From IMG/VR virus record IMGVR_UViG_3300042691_029474, positions 1-63,519 of that record: a stretch of 63,519 nt of DNA; one strand, given 5' to 3'. Of this stretch, positions 8,713 through 16,922 are shown in pieces. Position numbers and translations under genes: made by a program. This stretch comes from a virus. The notes under the pieces are model-generated. The model ran no database searches. It saw only the letters and a list, made by a program, of their open reading frames with translations, and was not told the DNA's origin. Numbering within the stretch: position 1 is the stretch's first letter; each line of letters opens with the position of its first letter.

Positions 8713-9156
8713 CTAGGTCCAGAGAGCAAGGATGTTCTCACGGAGCCAGTCGAGCGACTCGCGCAACTCGGACTCGAGAACTCCTCCAAACTCCTTGACG
8801 TGCTTGGGATCATCCCAGGCGTCCCCCTCCCAGTAGCGCATGAAGATGTCGGCGTGCTTCTCAACGTCTGCTCGCCACTTGGCCAGCGCGGGGTCGTGTG
8901 CGCTGTCGTAGTCCCCTCCGTGCACATCGATGTACGCCTGGAGGTAGTGCAGACTCACTCCGGTGTACGGGTCGTCGAGTAGCCAGCGCATCGCGTTGGC
9001 CGCGACGAACAGGATGTAGTCACCCGCCTCGAAGGCGTCAGCACGTGACACACCGTAGTGTCCGCGCTCCTTGAAGCCTTTCTGGGCAGGGCCAACCTCT
9101 CGGCGATTGTTGCGCTTGAGGCCGATCTCTTCTGGAGTCTTCTTGGTGGCGGTCAT
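8713..9156 (-). CDS. Hypothetical protein
   Basis: 147 residues. Basic N-terminus (TKKTPEEIGLKRNNRREVGPAQKG) followed by an acidic, aromatic-rich helical body ending in WLRENILALWT. The N-terminal KRNNR segment might contact nucleic acid. No family recognised. Last gene of the long minus-strand block; its ATG is 9 bp from the ThyX stop. Confidence 0.65.
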   Translation of the reverse strand: MTATKKTPEEIGLKRNNRREVGPAQKGFKERGHYGVSRADAFEAGDYILFVAANAMRWLLDDPYTGVSLHYLQAYIDVHGGDYDSAHDPALAKWRADVEKHADIFMRYWEGDAWDDPKHVKEFGGVLESELRESLDWLRENILALWT

Positions 9157-9165
9157 GGGGGCACT

Positions 9166-9885
9166 CTACGGGGCCACGCGACCGTTGTCAACAAAGGTCC
9201 TGTAGGTGATCGGGAAGAGATCGGCAAAGATCTTCTCGTACTGCTCAGCCACCATCTCGATCTCACGCTGAGGGAACGAGGGAAAAGTGCTGTTCTCGTC
9301 CTTGGTCCGCAGGGACAAGAAGTGCATCAGGGAGCGCGCGTTGAACGTGACGTAGCACGTGGACATGATGTTGACGGGGAGGCACATGCGTGCAACCTCG
9401 CGCGCAATCCCGGCGTCAAGCATCTGCTGGTAGCGATCGTAAGAGGCCCACGAGTTGTCAGCCAGATGTTGCAGAACGAGGCTCTGCTGCTCCACGTCCC
9501 CAGGAACGAACTCGTACGCACCTGGCTTGCCCTGCTGCACAAGGTTGCGCTCGGGGGCCGGGTAGTAGAACACAGGGTCCAACTGCTTATAACGCCCGCT
9601 CTCCTCGTTGTACGAAACGCCAATCCGATGACGGTGGTGCTCACGCCAGACGAAGATTGGGGCGGTTACGCGGAACGTCATCGAGTTGTGCTCGAACGGG
9701 GTCCCGTGCCTCCCCTTCATCAGGAAGTTGATGAGACCAGCAGATTCCTCGCTGTTCTCCGCGTCCGCTCCAACGGTTGAAACCCGAGCCGACTTCACGA
9801 CGGCAAGGTCATTGCCCATAGAGTCCACGAGATCAACCGTAATCCTCGGGACCATGGTGAGGGAGAAGTCATCAGAGAGCGTCAT
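9166..9885 (-). CDS. thyX: Flavin-dependent thymidylate synthase ThyX
   Basis: 239 residues; makes dTMP from dUMP using methylene-tetrahydrofolate, NADPH and FAD. The signature RHRIGVSYNEESGRY is at 85-99 and the upstream GRHGTPFEH at 58-66. By my count there are eight residues between RHR and the conserved Ser rather than seven, one more than the canonical RHRX7S. Works with the dCMP deaminase encoded at 24.5 kb to supply dTTP. Overlaps the upstream gene by 14 bases. Confidence 0.95.
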   Translation of the reverse strand: MTLSDDFSLTMVPRITVDLVDSMGNDLAVVKSARVSTVGADAENSEESAGLINFLMKGRHGTPFEHNSMTFRVTAPIFVWREHHRHRIGVSYNEESGRYKQLDPVFYYPAPERNLVQQGKPGAYEFVPGDVEQQSLVLQHLADNSWASYDRYQQMLDAGIAREVARMCLPVNIMSTCYVTFNARSLMHFLSLRTKDENSTFPSFPQREIEMVAEQYEKIFADLFPITYRTFVDNGRVAP

Positions 9886-10123
9886 AGTGGCTCCTGATGT
9901 ACTCGGGCGAGGCGGGGATCCAGCCCTCCGCGGTCAGCAAGACGAAGTGGCCGAGCGGGACCTCGCCAGCAATGAGTAGACCGCTGACGGCGGCAGACTC
10001 GTCTTCACTGACCTCGAGGACAAACTCTCCCTCGGTGATATCGAAGATGTCCTTGGCGTTGTAGCCGTCCCACTGGACAGCAGGGACGGGTTCGCTGCGT
10101 TTTTGCAGCCAGACGATACTCAC
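9872..10123 (-). CDS. Hypothetical phage protein (AVQWDG-type)
   Basis: 83 residues. It contains AVQWDG near the N-terminus and ends in WIPASPEYIRSHYDAL. This resembles the small phage proteins that carry an AVQWDG start and an end of the form 'D-Y-I-...-P-x-x-F-x-x-x-Y'. Function unknown. Four-base overlap with the upstream gene. Confidence 0.6.
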   Translation of the reverse strand: MSIVWLQKRSEPVPAVQWDGYNAKDIFDITEGEFVLEVSEDESAAVSGLLIAGEVPLGHFVLLTAEGWIPASPEYIRSHYDAL

Positions 10124-10350
10124 TGAGCACTCTCCGGCATAAGGCCATGCGTCGGGTGACTGAGGAGTTCCTTCGGCTGCCAGGGAGAGATGAGCAGGAC
10201 GCGGACAACGTCCTGCTCCTCCCCTTCCTTGCCGACCTTGCCGTCCTGGAGCGTCACATCCCAGTCGTACTGCGACAGAGTCGTGATGGCATCCTGGACG
10301 TGCGTCTCTCGACGCTCCTTGGCTCGCTTGTGCGTCGATCGCTTACCCAC
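10120..10350 (-). CDS. Hypothetical small protein, basic N-terminus
   Basis: 76 residues from a GTG that overlaps the metallophosphoesterase stop by eight bases. The N-terminus is strongly basic (GKRSTHKRAKERRETH), then a short beta-rich domain. No family recognised. Confidence 0.55.
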   Translation of the reverse strand: MGKRSTHKRAKERRETHVQDAITTLSQYDWDVTLQDGKVGKEGEEQDVVRVLLISPWQPKELLSHPTHGLMPESAQ

Positions 10351-10966
10351 AGAGTTCTCCTTCGGTGTCGTGTATCGTCACGCGGGGGTCCCGCGTGAAT
10401 GGCATGATCTTCTTGATGGTATCGAGCGCCACCGGGCGGTAGTCCCATACGTCGACACCGACGTTGATCTGTCGGGTGCACCACTTCCACGCTGTGTGGA
10501 CGTGACCGTGCAGCAGAACGGCGCCAGTGTCACGAGGACGCCATTCCTGGTAGCGGTCGCCTTCCTGGCTATCCCCCTGGTAGGGGAAGTGGTTCGCCAC
10601 GAGATCTTCTCCGACACTGAGTGTCGTCCCTGGGAGCAGGTTGATGACGTCGTCAAAGCCTGCATCCAGATAGGTCTGGGCCCACTGCTCCGACTTGCGA
10701 AGCGGTGACCAGCAGCGGTCGTGGTTACCTGCGACCAGGAACTTCGTACCGTTGAGGCGTCGGACGATCTGGAGCGTCCTGTCGATCTTGCCCATGGCGA
10801 AGTCACCCAGCACGAACACAGTGTCGTCGGGGTGGACAGTGCGGTTCCAGTTGTCTTGCAGCGCCGCGTTCATGTGATCAACGTCCTCGAACGGTCGAGC
10901 ACAGAACTCGATGATGTTCTTGTGTCCAAAGTGCTGATCCGCGGTAAAGAATACGCGTCCGGTCAT
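10343..10966 (-). CDS. Calcineurin-like metallophosphoesterase
   Basis: 207 residues with all metal-binding blocks of the family: DxH at Asp10/His12, GD at 54-55, GNHD at 80-83 and GHVH at 154-157. It is a two-metal phosphodiesterase or phosphatase; the substrate is unknown, possibly nucleic-acid ends or a signalling nucleotide. Start has AGGAAGGAGT upstream. A promoter lies just before it, so it can be transcribed separately from the primase genes. Confidence 0.9.
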   Translation of the reverse strand: MTGRVFFTADQHFGHKNIIEFCARPFEDVDHMNAALQDNWNRTVHPDDTVFVLGDFAMGKIDRTLQIVRRLNGTKFLVAGNHDRCWSPLRKSEQWAQTYLDAGFDDVINLLPGTTLSVGEDLVANHFPYQGDSQEGDRYQEWRPRDTGAVLLHGHVHTAWKWCTRQINVGVDVWDYRPVALDTIKKIMPFTRDPRVTIHDTEGELCG

Positions 10967-10999
10967 CTGTCTACTCCTTCCTGTGTCGTTGGTGCGGCG

Positions 11000-11028
11000 A
11001 GTGTAGCAGGGCTCGGCTTAGTTGTCCA
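11000..11028 (-). promoter_or_regulatory. Promoter for the metallophosphoesterase gene
   Basis: TGGACA, 17-base spacer, TACACT with TGC before the -10. It overlaps the 3' end of the upstream gene. Confidence 0.6.
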
Positions 11029-11269
11029 CTACCACGGAGACGAGAAGCCCGCCGTGCAGGAACAGGGTTCCCTGGTTGTAGAACGTGACGGCGAACTTGC
11101 CGTTGTCGGCGGGGGTCTTCGACTTCACGGAGATGATGTCGACAATGCTGAACGGGCCGAGGATGGTACCTGGCGCAAGCCGGTCACCAGCCTCGATCTC
11201 GGCGATGCTGATAACGTCCACGTTGAGCGCGGGGCGCTCCTTCACGGTACGGCCTTCGTTGGCGGTCAT
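11018..11269 (-). CDS. Hypothetical small protein
   Basis: 83 residues beginning MTANEGRTVKERPALN. The start is fixed by GAAAGGA 8 bp upstream. Beta-rich (LGPFSIVDIISVKSKT, GTLFLHGGLLVSVVV). Lies 16 bp downstream of the primase-helicase gene. No family recognised. Confidence 0.65.
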   Translation of the reverse strand: MTANEGRTVKERPALNVDVISIAEIEAGDRLAPGTILGPFSIVDIISVKSKTPADNGKFAVTFYNQGTLFLHGGLLVSVVVDN

Positions 11270-11285
11270 GGTGATTCCTTTCGGG

Positions 11286-13412
11286 TTAGAGAGATCCGAA
11301 GACCTGACTGGATGAGTTGTCATTCATGGCTACGTCAACGAGGGTCTTCCCATCGTCGGAGAGCAGCCGCTCGGTCCGCACCTTGTCGCGGAACGAGGTG
11401 AGGGTCATCTGACCCTCGCGACCAGCAAAGCCTTCCTGGTCGTAGAAGCGGCGGTAAGACATGTACGCCGCGGTGAGCGTCACAGAGTCGTTCCCTGGGG
11501 AGATCTCCAGCGCAGACTCACGCCACGCCAGGAACGGGTCAGCCTGCGCGCGGATGTTGCGAGCGTACTGACGTGCGGCTGGGTGAATCTCGAAACCGCT
11601 GTTCATCCCGCCCGCGCTACGCTCGAGTCCAGCAAACAGACGAGGAGTTCGCTCCACCAACTTGGCGAGCAGCGCCTGTCGTGCCAACGGGCGATGAGGA
11701 TCGAGCATGGTGCGCTTGATCCGGTCATCGATCGTCCCGTCGTCGCGCTTGACGGGGAAGTTCACGAAGAGGAACCGCCGCCACAGCGCATCGTCGGCAG
11801 TGATCGGTGGCTCGTTTGATGCGATCCAGAGCGTGCCGTTGTTGCGGATGGTCTCCTCAGCCTTGTGGATCTGTCGGACGGCGAGCACGGTGGAGCCCGA
11901 CAGCGACTTGAGCATATCTTCCTTGAGGACCTTGCCCTGAGGCAACTCGTCCAGTGTGAACATGCGCGAGCCGCGCGTCTTTGCCAGCGAGTAGGAGTCG
12001 TTGTTCATGCCGGTTCCGACGACGAGAGAGTGCGAGATTACTGAGGCGTATCCCTCGTCTCGCATACTGAGCACTGACGCCAAGAGATCGACGAAGGTGC
12101 TCTTCCCGGAGCCTGTCGGCCCGTAGAGGATGACGATCTTGTCGCCAATGATCCTCTTGCCCGCGAGTGTCGCTGCGGCAACGTCGAGGAGGAAGTCGAG
12201 TCCACCCTCCGCGCCGCCGTAGATGTTCGAGGACTCGAGGAACTCGTCCAGGATCGGATCGGTGGCCCCAGGGATGTAGTCGACGTCGGTCCGGTAGCGA
12301 ATGCGCGACTCACGGGCGGCGCTGCCTGAGAGGACTTCCTGCGTCCTAAGATCCAGAACACGGCCACCAGGCAGACCGAGCAGATGATCGTGTACGTCCC
12401 ACTCTTCTTCACGTGTCTTGATCCTCTCATCAGAGCGCACAAAGTCTGTCATGGCGCGCTTGCCTTCACCGTTCCGGATCTTCTTCGTGAGCATCCGGAG
12501 TTGGGTGAGGGCGGGTGTGTCGTTCTGGGCCGCCGCGTCGGCGAACCACCCACGGATCGGGTTCGACATCGTGCCGAGAATCATGTTCTGAATCGATGCC
12601 TCAGCGTCGGCCCCGGTGTTCCACCCGTCCTTCCAGACGAGCACGTCACTGTTGTTCGTGCTAACGGAGAGGACTGATCGGATCAGGTGTCCGTGGAGAT
12701 CCACGACGACGCGCGCAACCCCGAGCGGGGTAGCCGAGCGTCGTGCCAGGGCACCAGCCCCCGGAGCCACAAGCCACGGGGTGTCAGCGTCGAAGGTGTC
12801 GTCGCTGTCCACCTGGAGGATGCCTGCGGAGACCAGCATCGCCTTGAGGTCGTCGTCCAGGATGCCGAACTCGTCGCGTGACACCCAGCGTCGACCGAAC
12901 GGGCCAACCTCCGTCCCGCTAGGGAGGAAGGCGTATCCGCCTTCGCCGACGACACGGAGGCCGGATCCGGTGAGTGAAGATCGCCCGTCGTCCTCAGCAG
13001 AGATCAGAACGTCGTCGTCAGTGATCCGGTAGAAGTAGTGGTGCCCACCGGACGGCGTCATAGAGTACGCACGGCGCGAGTAAGCAACAGCGTCGGGGGG
13101 CTCAGCACTCGGGGGAACGTCGATGACGATGATCCCGGACTCGCGTCCAGTCTTGAGCGCGATGCCGCGGTCGTAACCGTGCGTCGGCCCCCACTCTCGG
13201 GTGGCGGTTTCCTCATCGCGGACGACGATCGACCCCTCACCAACGAGGTGCTTCCCTGGCCCAACACAGTCGGACGAGCCACAGGCACAGCGGTGCTCGG
13301 GAGTCACTCCCCAGACCGGCATGATGACCCAGCCGCTTCGGACGTAGCCTACCGCCATACGCTGTGATAGCGATGGACGAGCGGATCCGCTTGCAGCCTC
13401 CACGGCGCTCAC
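11286..13412 (-). CDS. Primase-like plus SF3/D5-type replicative helicase
   Basis: 708 residues. The N-terminal ~200 residues resemble a bifunctional primase-polymerase (prim-pol) domain: the TPSGGHHYFYR block is present, but the acidic pair expected at 98-100 reads Asp-Val-Pro, so the second catalytic Asp is missing. The C-terminal half is a D5-like helicase with Walker A GPTGSGKST at about 431-439, a TLDELPQG Walker-B segment and the ASNEPP sensor-type motif. Inferred role: replicative helicase, with priming perhaps supplied by the adjacent AEP gene, with which it overlaps by four bases. Confidence 0.85.
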   Translation of the reverse strand: MSAVEAASGSARPSLSQRMAVGYVRSGWVIMPVWGVTPEHRCACGSSDCVGPGKHLVGEGSIVVRDEETATREWGPTHGYDRGIALKTGRESGIIVIDVPPSAEPPDAVAYSRRAYSMTPSGGHHYFYRITDDDVLISAEDDGRSSLTGSGLRVVGEGGYAFLPSGTEVGPFGRRWVSRDEFGILDDDLKAMLVSAGILQVDSDDTFDADTPWLVAPGAGALARRSATPLGVARVVVDLHGHLIRSVLSVSTNNSDVLVWKDGWNTGADAEASIQNMILGTMSNPIRGWFADAAAQNDTPALTQLRMLTKKIRNGEGKRAMTDFVRSDERIKTREEEWDVHDHLLGLPGGRVLDLRTQEVLSGSAARESRIRYRTDVDYIPGATDPILDEFLESSNIYGGAEGGLDFLLDVAAATLAGKRIIGDKIVILYGPTGSGKSTFVDLLASVLSMRDEGYASVISHSLVVGTGMNNDSYSLAKTRGSRMFTLDELPQGKVLKEDMLKSLSGSTVLAVRQIHKAEETIRNNGTLWIASNEPPITADDALWRRFLFVNFPVKRDDGTIDDRIKRTMLDPHRPLARQALLAKLVERTPRLFAGLERSAGGMNSGFEIHPAARQYARNIRAQADPFLAWRESALEISPGNDSVTLTAAYMSYRRFYDQEGFAGREGQMTLTSFRDKVRTERLLSDDGKTLVDVAMNDNSSSQVFGSL

Positions 13413-14632
13413 AGCCCTCGAGCCCAGCGGTCAGCAGCGACAAGACGAGACTTGTTCGCCCAGGCTATTCCGATTGCGTACTCCTTGGTCAGCGCGTCGA
13501 TGAAGTCCCCAGGCCAGGTGCCCAGGTTCCCCTCACCCTCCACAGCGCGGGCACAAGCGTCAGCCAGCGCAGCCGATGTGTCGCCGTCCCACATGAGGTC
13601 GACCCATGCGCGCCAGCGATCGATGCTACCAGCCCCAGCCACCACGCGGCTCTCCGAACCTCGAAGGTTCTTGAGTCCGGTCGGGGCGTCCGTGAACAGT
13701 ACGAGCAGACCAGGATTGTCAGCGTAGACAACTCCAGACCGTTCTCCCGAACTTCGGTCGTCCTCTTTGCCAGGACGTAGCCAAGCCTCTTCGCTCGACG
13801 ACGACGAGATCCTCGTCCAGCCAAACGGGTGCAGCACGTCGCCCCACGACGTCGTGGCCTCGAACAGAGTGGAGGCGTCGAGGAGCGGCCGATTCTCCTG
13901 CGTGTATCTCCCGACGCCAGCAGTGCCAGGACGCTCATCGGTGGCGGACGACAGGGCAGCGTCGCTAAGCACGAGAGCAAAGCGGATCTCGTTCCAGGTA
14001 CGCCGACGACTTTCGTCACACCGCACCAGGGTCACCCGGGCAGGCTCACCGCGTCGGTTGATGGTGTCTGGGATCCGCAACACACGCGTCGCATCACCAA
14101 CGTGGTCCACGTGCTTCCCACTCGCCTCAGCCAGTGCGCTCTCGATCGTGTGCACGGCGACAGACAGGTGGGCGGGAGGGACCGGCTCGTTGAGCAGCCA
14201 TGCGACATGCACACCCCAGCCGGAGTGGACGACGACGTCAGCGACGCCGATCCCGAGGCGGAGTCCGAGCGCGTCGATTTGCTCGATCGCCTCGTCAACG
14301 GTCTCGAAGAGATTGGCCTTGCCACGACCGGGCGCAACACAGTCCACGTCCATCCAGAGACACGCGCCAGCGTCACGAAGGTGGCGGCTACCGCGCTGTC
14401 CGAACTCGGTGGGCTTGGAGTGCAGTCCGATGATTCCGGCGTACACGTCGTGCCCCTTATCCGCCAGAGCGGCGAACGTGCCGTCGTTAGCAGCGGCGAG
14501 GGTGTCGGTCAAGGTCTGGTGATCGGAGATCCACTTTCCCTGTCCCGCCGTCTTGACGGTGACTTCTACTAGATGATCGGGGCCTAGCGGTCCCCAAATG
14601 GCGGTCATCCACCGCCCTGCATCAGTTGTCAT
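13409..14632 (-). CDS. AEP-type DNA primase
   Basis: 407 residues. The archaeo-eukaryotic primase signature is intact: MDVD acidic pair at Asp95/Asp97, HSGWGVHVAW (the sGxGvH block) near 135-145, and RVLRIPDTINRRGEPARV, the R+P-x-T-x-N block. The C-terminal part is less conserved. It should synthesise primers and act with the helicase encoded downstream. Start is ATG with GAGG some 9 bp before it. Confidence 0.8.
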   Translation of the reverse strand: MTTDAGRWMTAIWGPLGPDHLVEVTVKTAGQGKWISDHQTLTDTLAAANDGTFAALADKGHDVYAGIIGLHSKPTEFGQRGSRHLRDAGACLWMDVDCVAPGRGKANLFETVDEAIEQIDALGLRLGIGVADVVVHSGWGVHVAWLLNEPVPPAHLSVAVHTIESALAEASGKHVDHVGDATRVLRIPDTINRRGEPARVTLVRCDESRRRTWNEIRFALVLSDAALSSATDERPGTAGVGRYTQENRPLLDASTLFEATTSWGDVLHPFGWTRISSSSSEEAWLRPGKEDDRSSGERSGVVYADNPGLLVLFTDAPTGLKNLRGSESRVVAGAGSIDRWRAWVDLMWDGDTSAALADACARAVEGEGNLGTWPGDFIDALTKEYAIGIAWANKSRLVAADRWARGL

Positions 14633-14699
14633 TCTGCCTCGTATTCTGTGTCGATGATTGATGATTAGGATGTAGCCTACACGATGGAAAGCGTCCTGT

Positions 14700-14849
14700 C
14701 TAGTCCTCGTCGTCGAAGACAGGGGGGCGTGGACCCTTCGCCGCCGGGAACAGCGGGATGATCTCAGCGTCGACTTCCTCTTCCGAGACAGGAGGAAGCA
14801 CTAAGGGCATCACAAACTCGTCGTCGGCGTCTGGCTCCATGTTGCTCAT
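14700..14849 (-). CDS. Small acidic protein
   Basis: 49 residues, 13 of them Asp or Glu, ending in FDDEDstop. ATG is 5 bp from the preceding stop with AGGAAAGG nearby, consistent with translational coupling. No family recognised. Confidence 0.5.
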   Translation of the reverse strand: MSNMEPDADDEFVMPLVLPPVSEEEVDAEIIPLFPAAKGPRPPVFDDED

Positions 14850-14853
14850 GCCT

Positions 14854-15114
14854 CTATCGTACAGGAAAGGCGACAGTGAAGCGGGTGTTTCGATTCAACG
14901 TCGTCATCGAGTTTCTGGCGTCACGGTTGTGAATCTGCGCGTGCTGCACAGCAATCGTCATCTCCCAGTCCTCGACATCCTCGTAGAAACCGCAGGTGCA
15001 CTCGGTACGAATACCGCCTCCGGACATCACGGTGATGTCAATGACGTGACCTGGTGTCTGGTGGGAGAAGGTTCGTGTGCCGCAGTCATCCCAGTAGCCC
15101 TGCCCGTTGTTCAT
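14854..15114 (-). CDS. Hypothetical protein
   Basis: 86 residues with a CxC pair (TECTCGFYEDVEDW) that might bind a metal together with Cys11. Overlaps the phosphatase stop by four bases. No family recognised. Confidence 0.6.
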   Translation of the reverse strand: MNNGQGYWDDCGTRTFSHQTPGHVIDITVMSGGGIRTECTCGFYEDVEDWEMTIAVQHAQIHNRDARNSMTTLNRNTRFTVAFPVR

Positions 15115-15731
15115 GCGCTGCGTCCTTCGGCTCCGGCGGCGTAAATCGCAGCCTCGTTCTGAGTCAAGAATCCGACAAAGTGTTCATTGACCAAGCACAG
15201 CGGAGATCGATCGTAACGAATCTGCGCGATGGCAGCCTCCGCCGTGATTCCCTCCATCATCAGCATCATAGCGACAACCAGGCTAGATCGGTTTAGACCC
15301 GCCTGACAGTTCACAGCGACTCGATAGCCATCACGGGACCAGGCGATATGCGCAACGCGAGCAAGTTCGAGGACGTTCTCAGCAGTCTCCTGGGTGAGAC
15401 TGCCGTCCGAAATTGCCTGGACCACGTGTACGACGTCTGAGGGCGACGTGAGTGTGTTGCCGTACATGTCTACGCGCAGATCACACACGTCCTTGGTGTA
15501 TAGCGAGGATGTCCTACTGACCCAGGTGTGCCCGGTCCCCTCGTACGCCTTCTGGAGCAAGTAGGTGTCCTCAGTGTCGGGCGTCTCGCCGACGTAGAGG
15601 GCGGGGAGTGTCGGGTCAGCGTGGTACACGCGGGAGAGGGGCTCAGCAGGGCCCATCCTCTCCCACTCGTCAAGCGTCAGTGTGCCCAAGCCAGCGATCT
15701 GGATGTACGGCTCGTCTGTGCGGGTCATCAT
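15111..15731 (-). CDS. Dual-specificity / tyrosine phosphatase-like protein
   Basis: 206 residues. The P-loop NCQAGLNRSS gives the CX5R catalytic motif (Cys142, Arg148) followed by Ser, as in dual-specificity phosphatases. Upstream DVCDLRVDMYGN is the usual position of the general acid loop. It could dephosphorylate host or phage proteins, RNA 5' ends or nucleotides; the substrate cannot be inferred. Has its own promoter. Confidence 0.8.
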   Translation of the reverse strand: MMTRTDEPYIQIAGLGTLTLDEWERMGPAEPLSRVYHADPTLPALYVGETPDTEDTYLLQKAYEGTGHTWVSRTSSLYTKDVCDLRVDMYGNTLTSPSDVVHVVQAISDGSLTQETAENVLELARVAHIAWSRDGYRVAVNCQAGLNRSSLVVAMMLMMEGITAEAAIAQIRYDRSPLCLVNEHFVGFLTQNEAAIYAAGAEGRSA

Positions 15732-15770
15732 TACGTGTCCTTTCGTCGTTGGATTCGTGCTCTGTAGGTG

Positions 15771-15799
15771 AACCTACCAGGCAAGTTCGTCGGTGTCAA
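15771..15799 (-). promoter_or_regulatory. Promoter inside the end of the next gene
   Basis: TTGACA, 17-base spacer, TAGGTT, read leftward. The boxes overlap the stop region of the gene ending at 15774, and the phosphatase start follows 40 bp later with GAAAGGA. Confidence 0.75.
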
Positions 15800-16046
15800 G
15801 CGATTCCGAATCGTATGTGGCAGATACCACGATTGTCCAGATAGTCATATCTGGTCCGGTAATCTGGAGGACCTGAGCCTCTTCCAGCCACTCGCGTGCC
15901 TCTCGAGCCATCGTGAACATCCCACAGCGCACCAGCGCGGTGACTGCCTCATGGTACGTGTCGTGAGTCAGTGAGCAGATCCCCGGGCTCCCGAGAACGA
16001 ACTCGTTGGGCGCGCAGTAGTCGTCAGACAACTCCGTCCAGATCAT
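15774..16046 (-). CDS. Hypothetical protein
   Basis: 90 residues beginning MIWTELSDDYCAPNEF. The start is chosen because it overlaps the upstream stop (ATGA); a longer frame to 16127 would run through the neighbouring gene. Helical with two Cys. No family recognised. Confidence 0.6.
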   Translation of the reverse strand: MIWTELSDDYCAPNEFVLGSPGICSLTHDTYHEAVTALVRCGMFTMAREAREWLEEAQVLQITGPDMTIWTIVVSATYDSESLDTDELAW

Positions 16047-16315
16047 CGGTGGAAGTCTTTGGCTGTTAGCGTCATCAAGAACTCCCGGATGTCGGCGACG
16101 TTCTGCAAAGGGACGTGGCCGGTCCACGTCACCTCGCTCATGTTCGTTCCGTTGACTACTGCGGCGTCGACCGAGTCTTCCTCGACGTAGGCCCCGAGAG
16201 CCAGCGCACGCTCAAGGTGACCAGAGAGCACACCGCGTACGTTGTCAGGGCTCCCGAACCCCCGCTGGACGATGCGGATCCGACCTTGGTCGGTCACATC
16301 CCAGTGGATACTCAT
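16043..16315 (-). CDS. Hypothetical protein
   Basis: 90 residues, mixed alpha/beta (IRIVQRGFGSPDNVRGVLSGHLERALALG). Coupled by four-base overlaps to both neighbours. No family recognised. Confidence 0.65.
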   Translation of the reverse strand: MSIHWDVTDQGRIRIVQRGFGSPDNVRGVLSGHLERALALGAYVEEDSVDAAVVNGTNMSEVTWTGHVPLQNVADIREFLMTLTAKDFHR

Positions 16316-16461
16316 GTATCCTCACGGAGAGAGAGCACTGCCGCCAGGAGTGCGGCACTAAATAAGGTCACACCTATGGCGAGAGCCAGATGCACAACGA
16401 CGACCCCTACCACGAAAAGGATCGCGGAGAGCAGGACAAGAAGCGAGAGATTCTTGATCAC
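16312..16461 (-). CDS. Small membrane protein
   Basis: 49 residues starting at GTG that overlaps the upstream stop. Almost entirely hydrophobic: LSLLVLLSAILFVVGVVVV and LALAIGVTLFSAALLAAVL form one long or two short membrane helices. Could be a holin-like or inner-membrane protein, but it lies far from the lysin genes. Confidence 0.55.
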   Translation of the reverse strand: MIKNLSLLVLLSAILFVVGVVVVHLALAIGVTLFSAALLAAVLSLREDT

Positions 16462-16922
16462 GGGTCAACACGCCCTTCCACACTCGAGGGAGCGAGCGTT
16501 GCTTGCGCCCCGTTTGGGAACTCGATGATGACGCGACCAGCGCGGATTCCGACACACTTTCCGGTATGCTCCAGATCGCCGCGGACGCGGACCGTGCTCC
16601 CCAGACCGAATGCCCCAGAGAGCCAAGGCATCCACGCGCGCTCAGAGACTGTAGTCTCCCTGAGGAAGGACTGATCCCAGAACTCTCGGGGAACGCTCCG
16701 AGACCCTGTTGCTGCGTAGGCGAATGCGGCCAGGATCCTGAACAGGTCGCTGGTGTCGTCGAAGTAGTCGAGACCACCATCCGCCTCGAACTCGACAAGT
16801 TCGTTGATGTAGTCCTCGACCAAGTACATGCGCGGTGAGCCTACATGGTACCCGGCGTTTGCGAGAGTGGCGAGGATGTCCTCACGCCGAGTACGGCGTC
16901 CGCCAGTTGTTTCATCGACCAT
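16458..16922 (-). CDS. Hypothetical protein
   Basis: 154 residues from MVDETTGGRRTRRED, with AAGGAGA 7 bp upstream. The C-terminal third (GLGSTVRVRGDLEHTGKCVGIRAGRVIIEFPNG) looks like a small SH3/KOW-type beta barrel. Its start lies 82 bases inside the end of the upstream gene. No family recognised. Confidence 0.6.
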   Translation of the reverse strand: MVDETTGGRRTRREDILATLANAGYHVGSPRMYLVEDYINELVEFEADGGLDYFDDTSDLFRILAAFAYAATGSRSVPREFWDQSFLRETTVSERAWMPWLSGAFGLGSTVRVRGDLEHTGKCVGIRAGRVIIEFPNGAQATLAPSSVEGRVDP

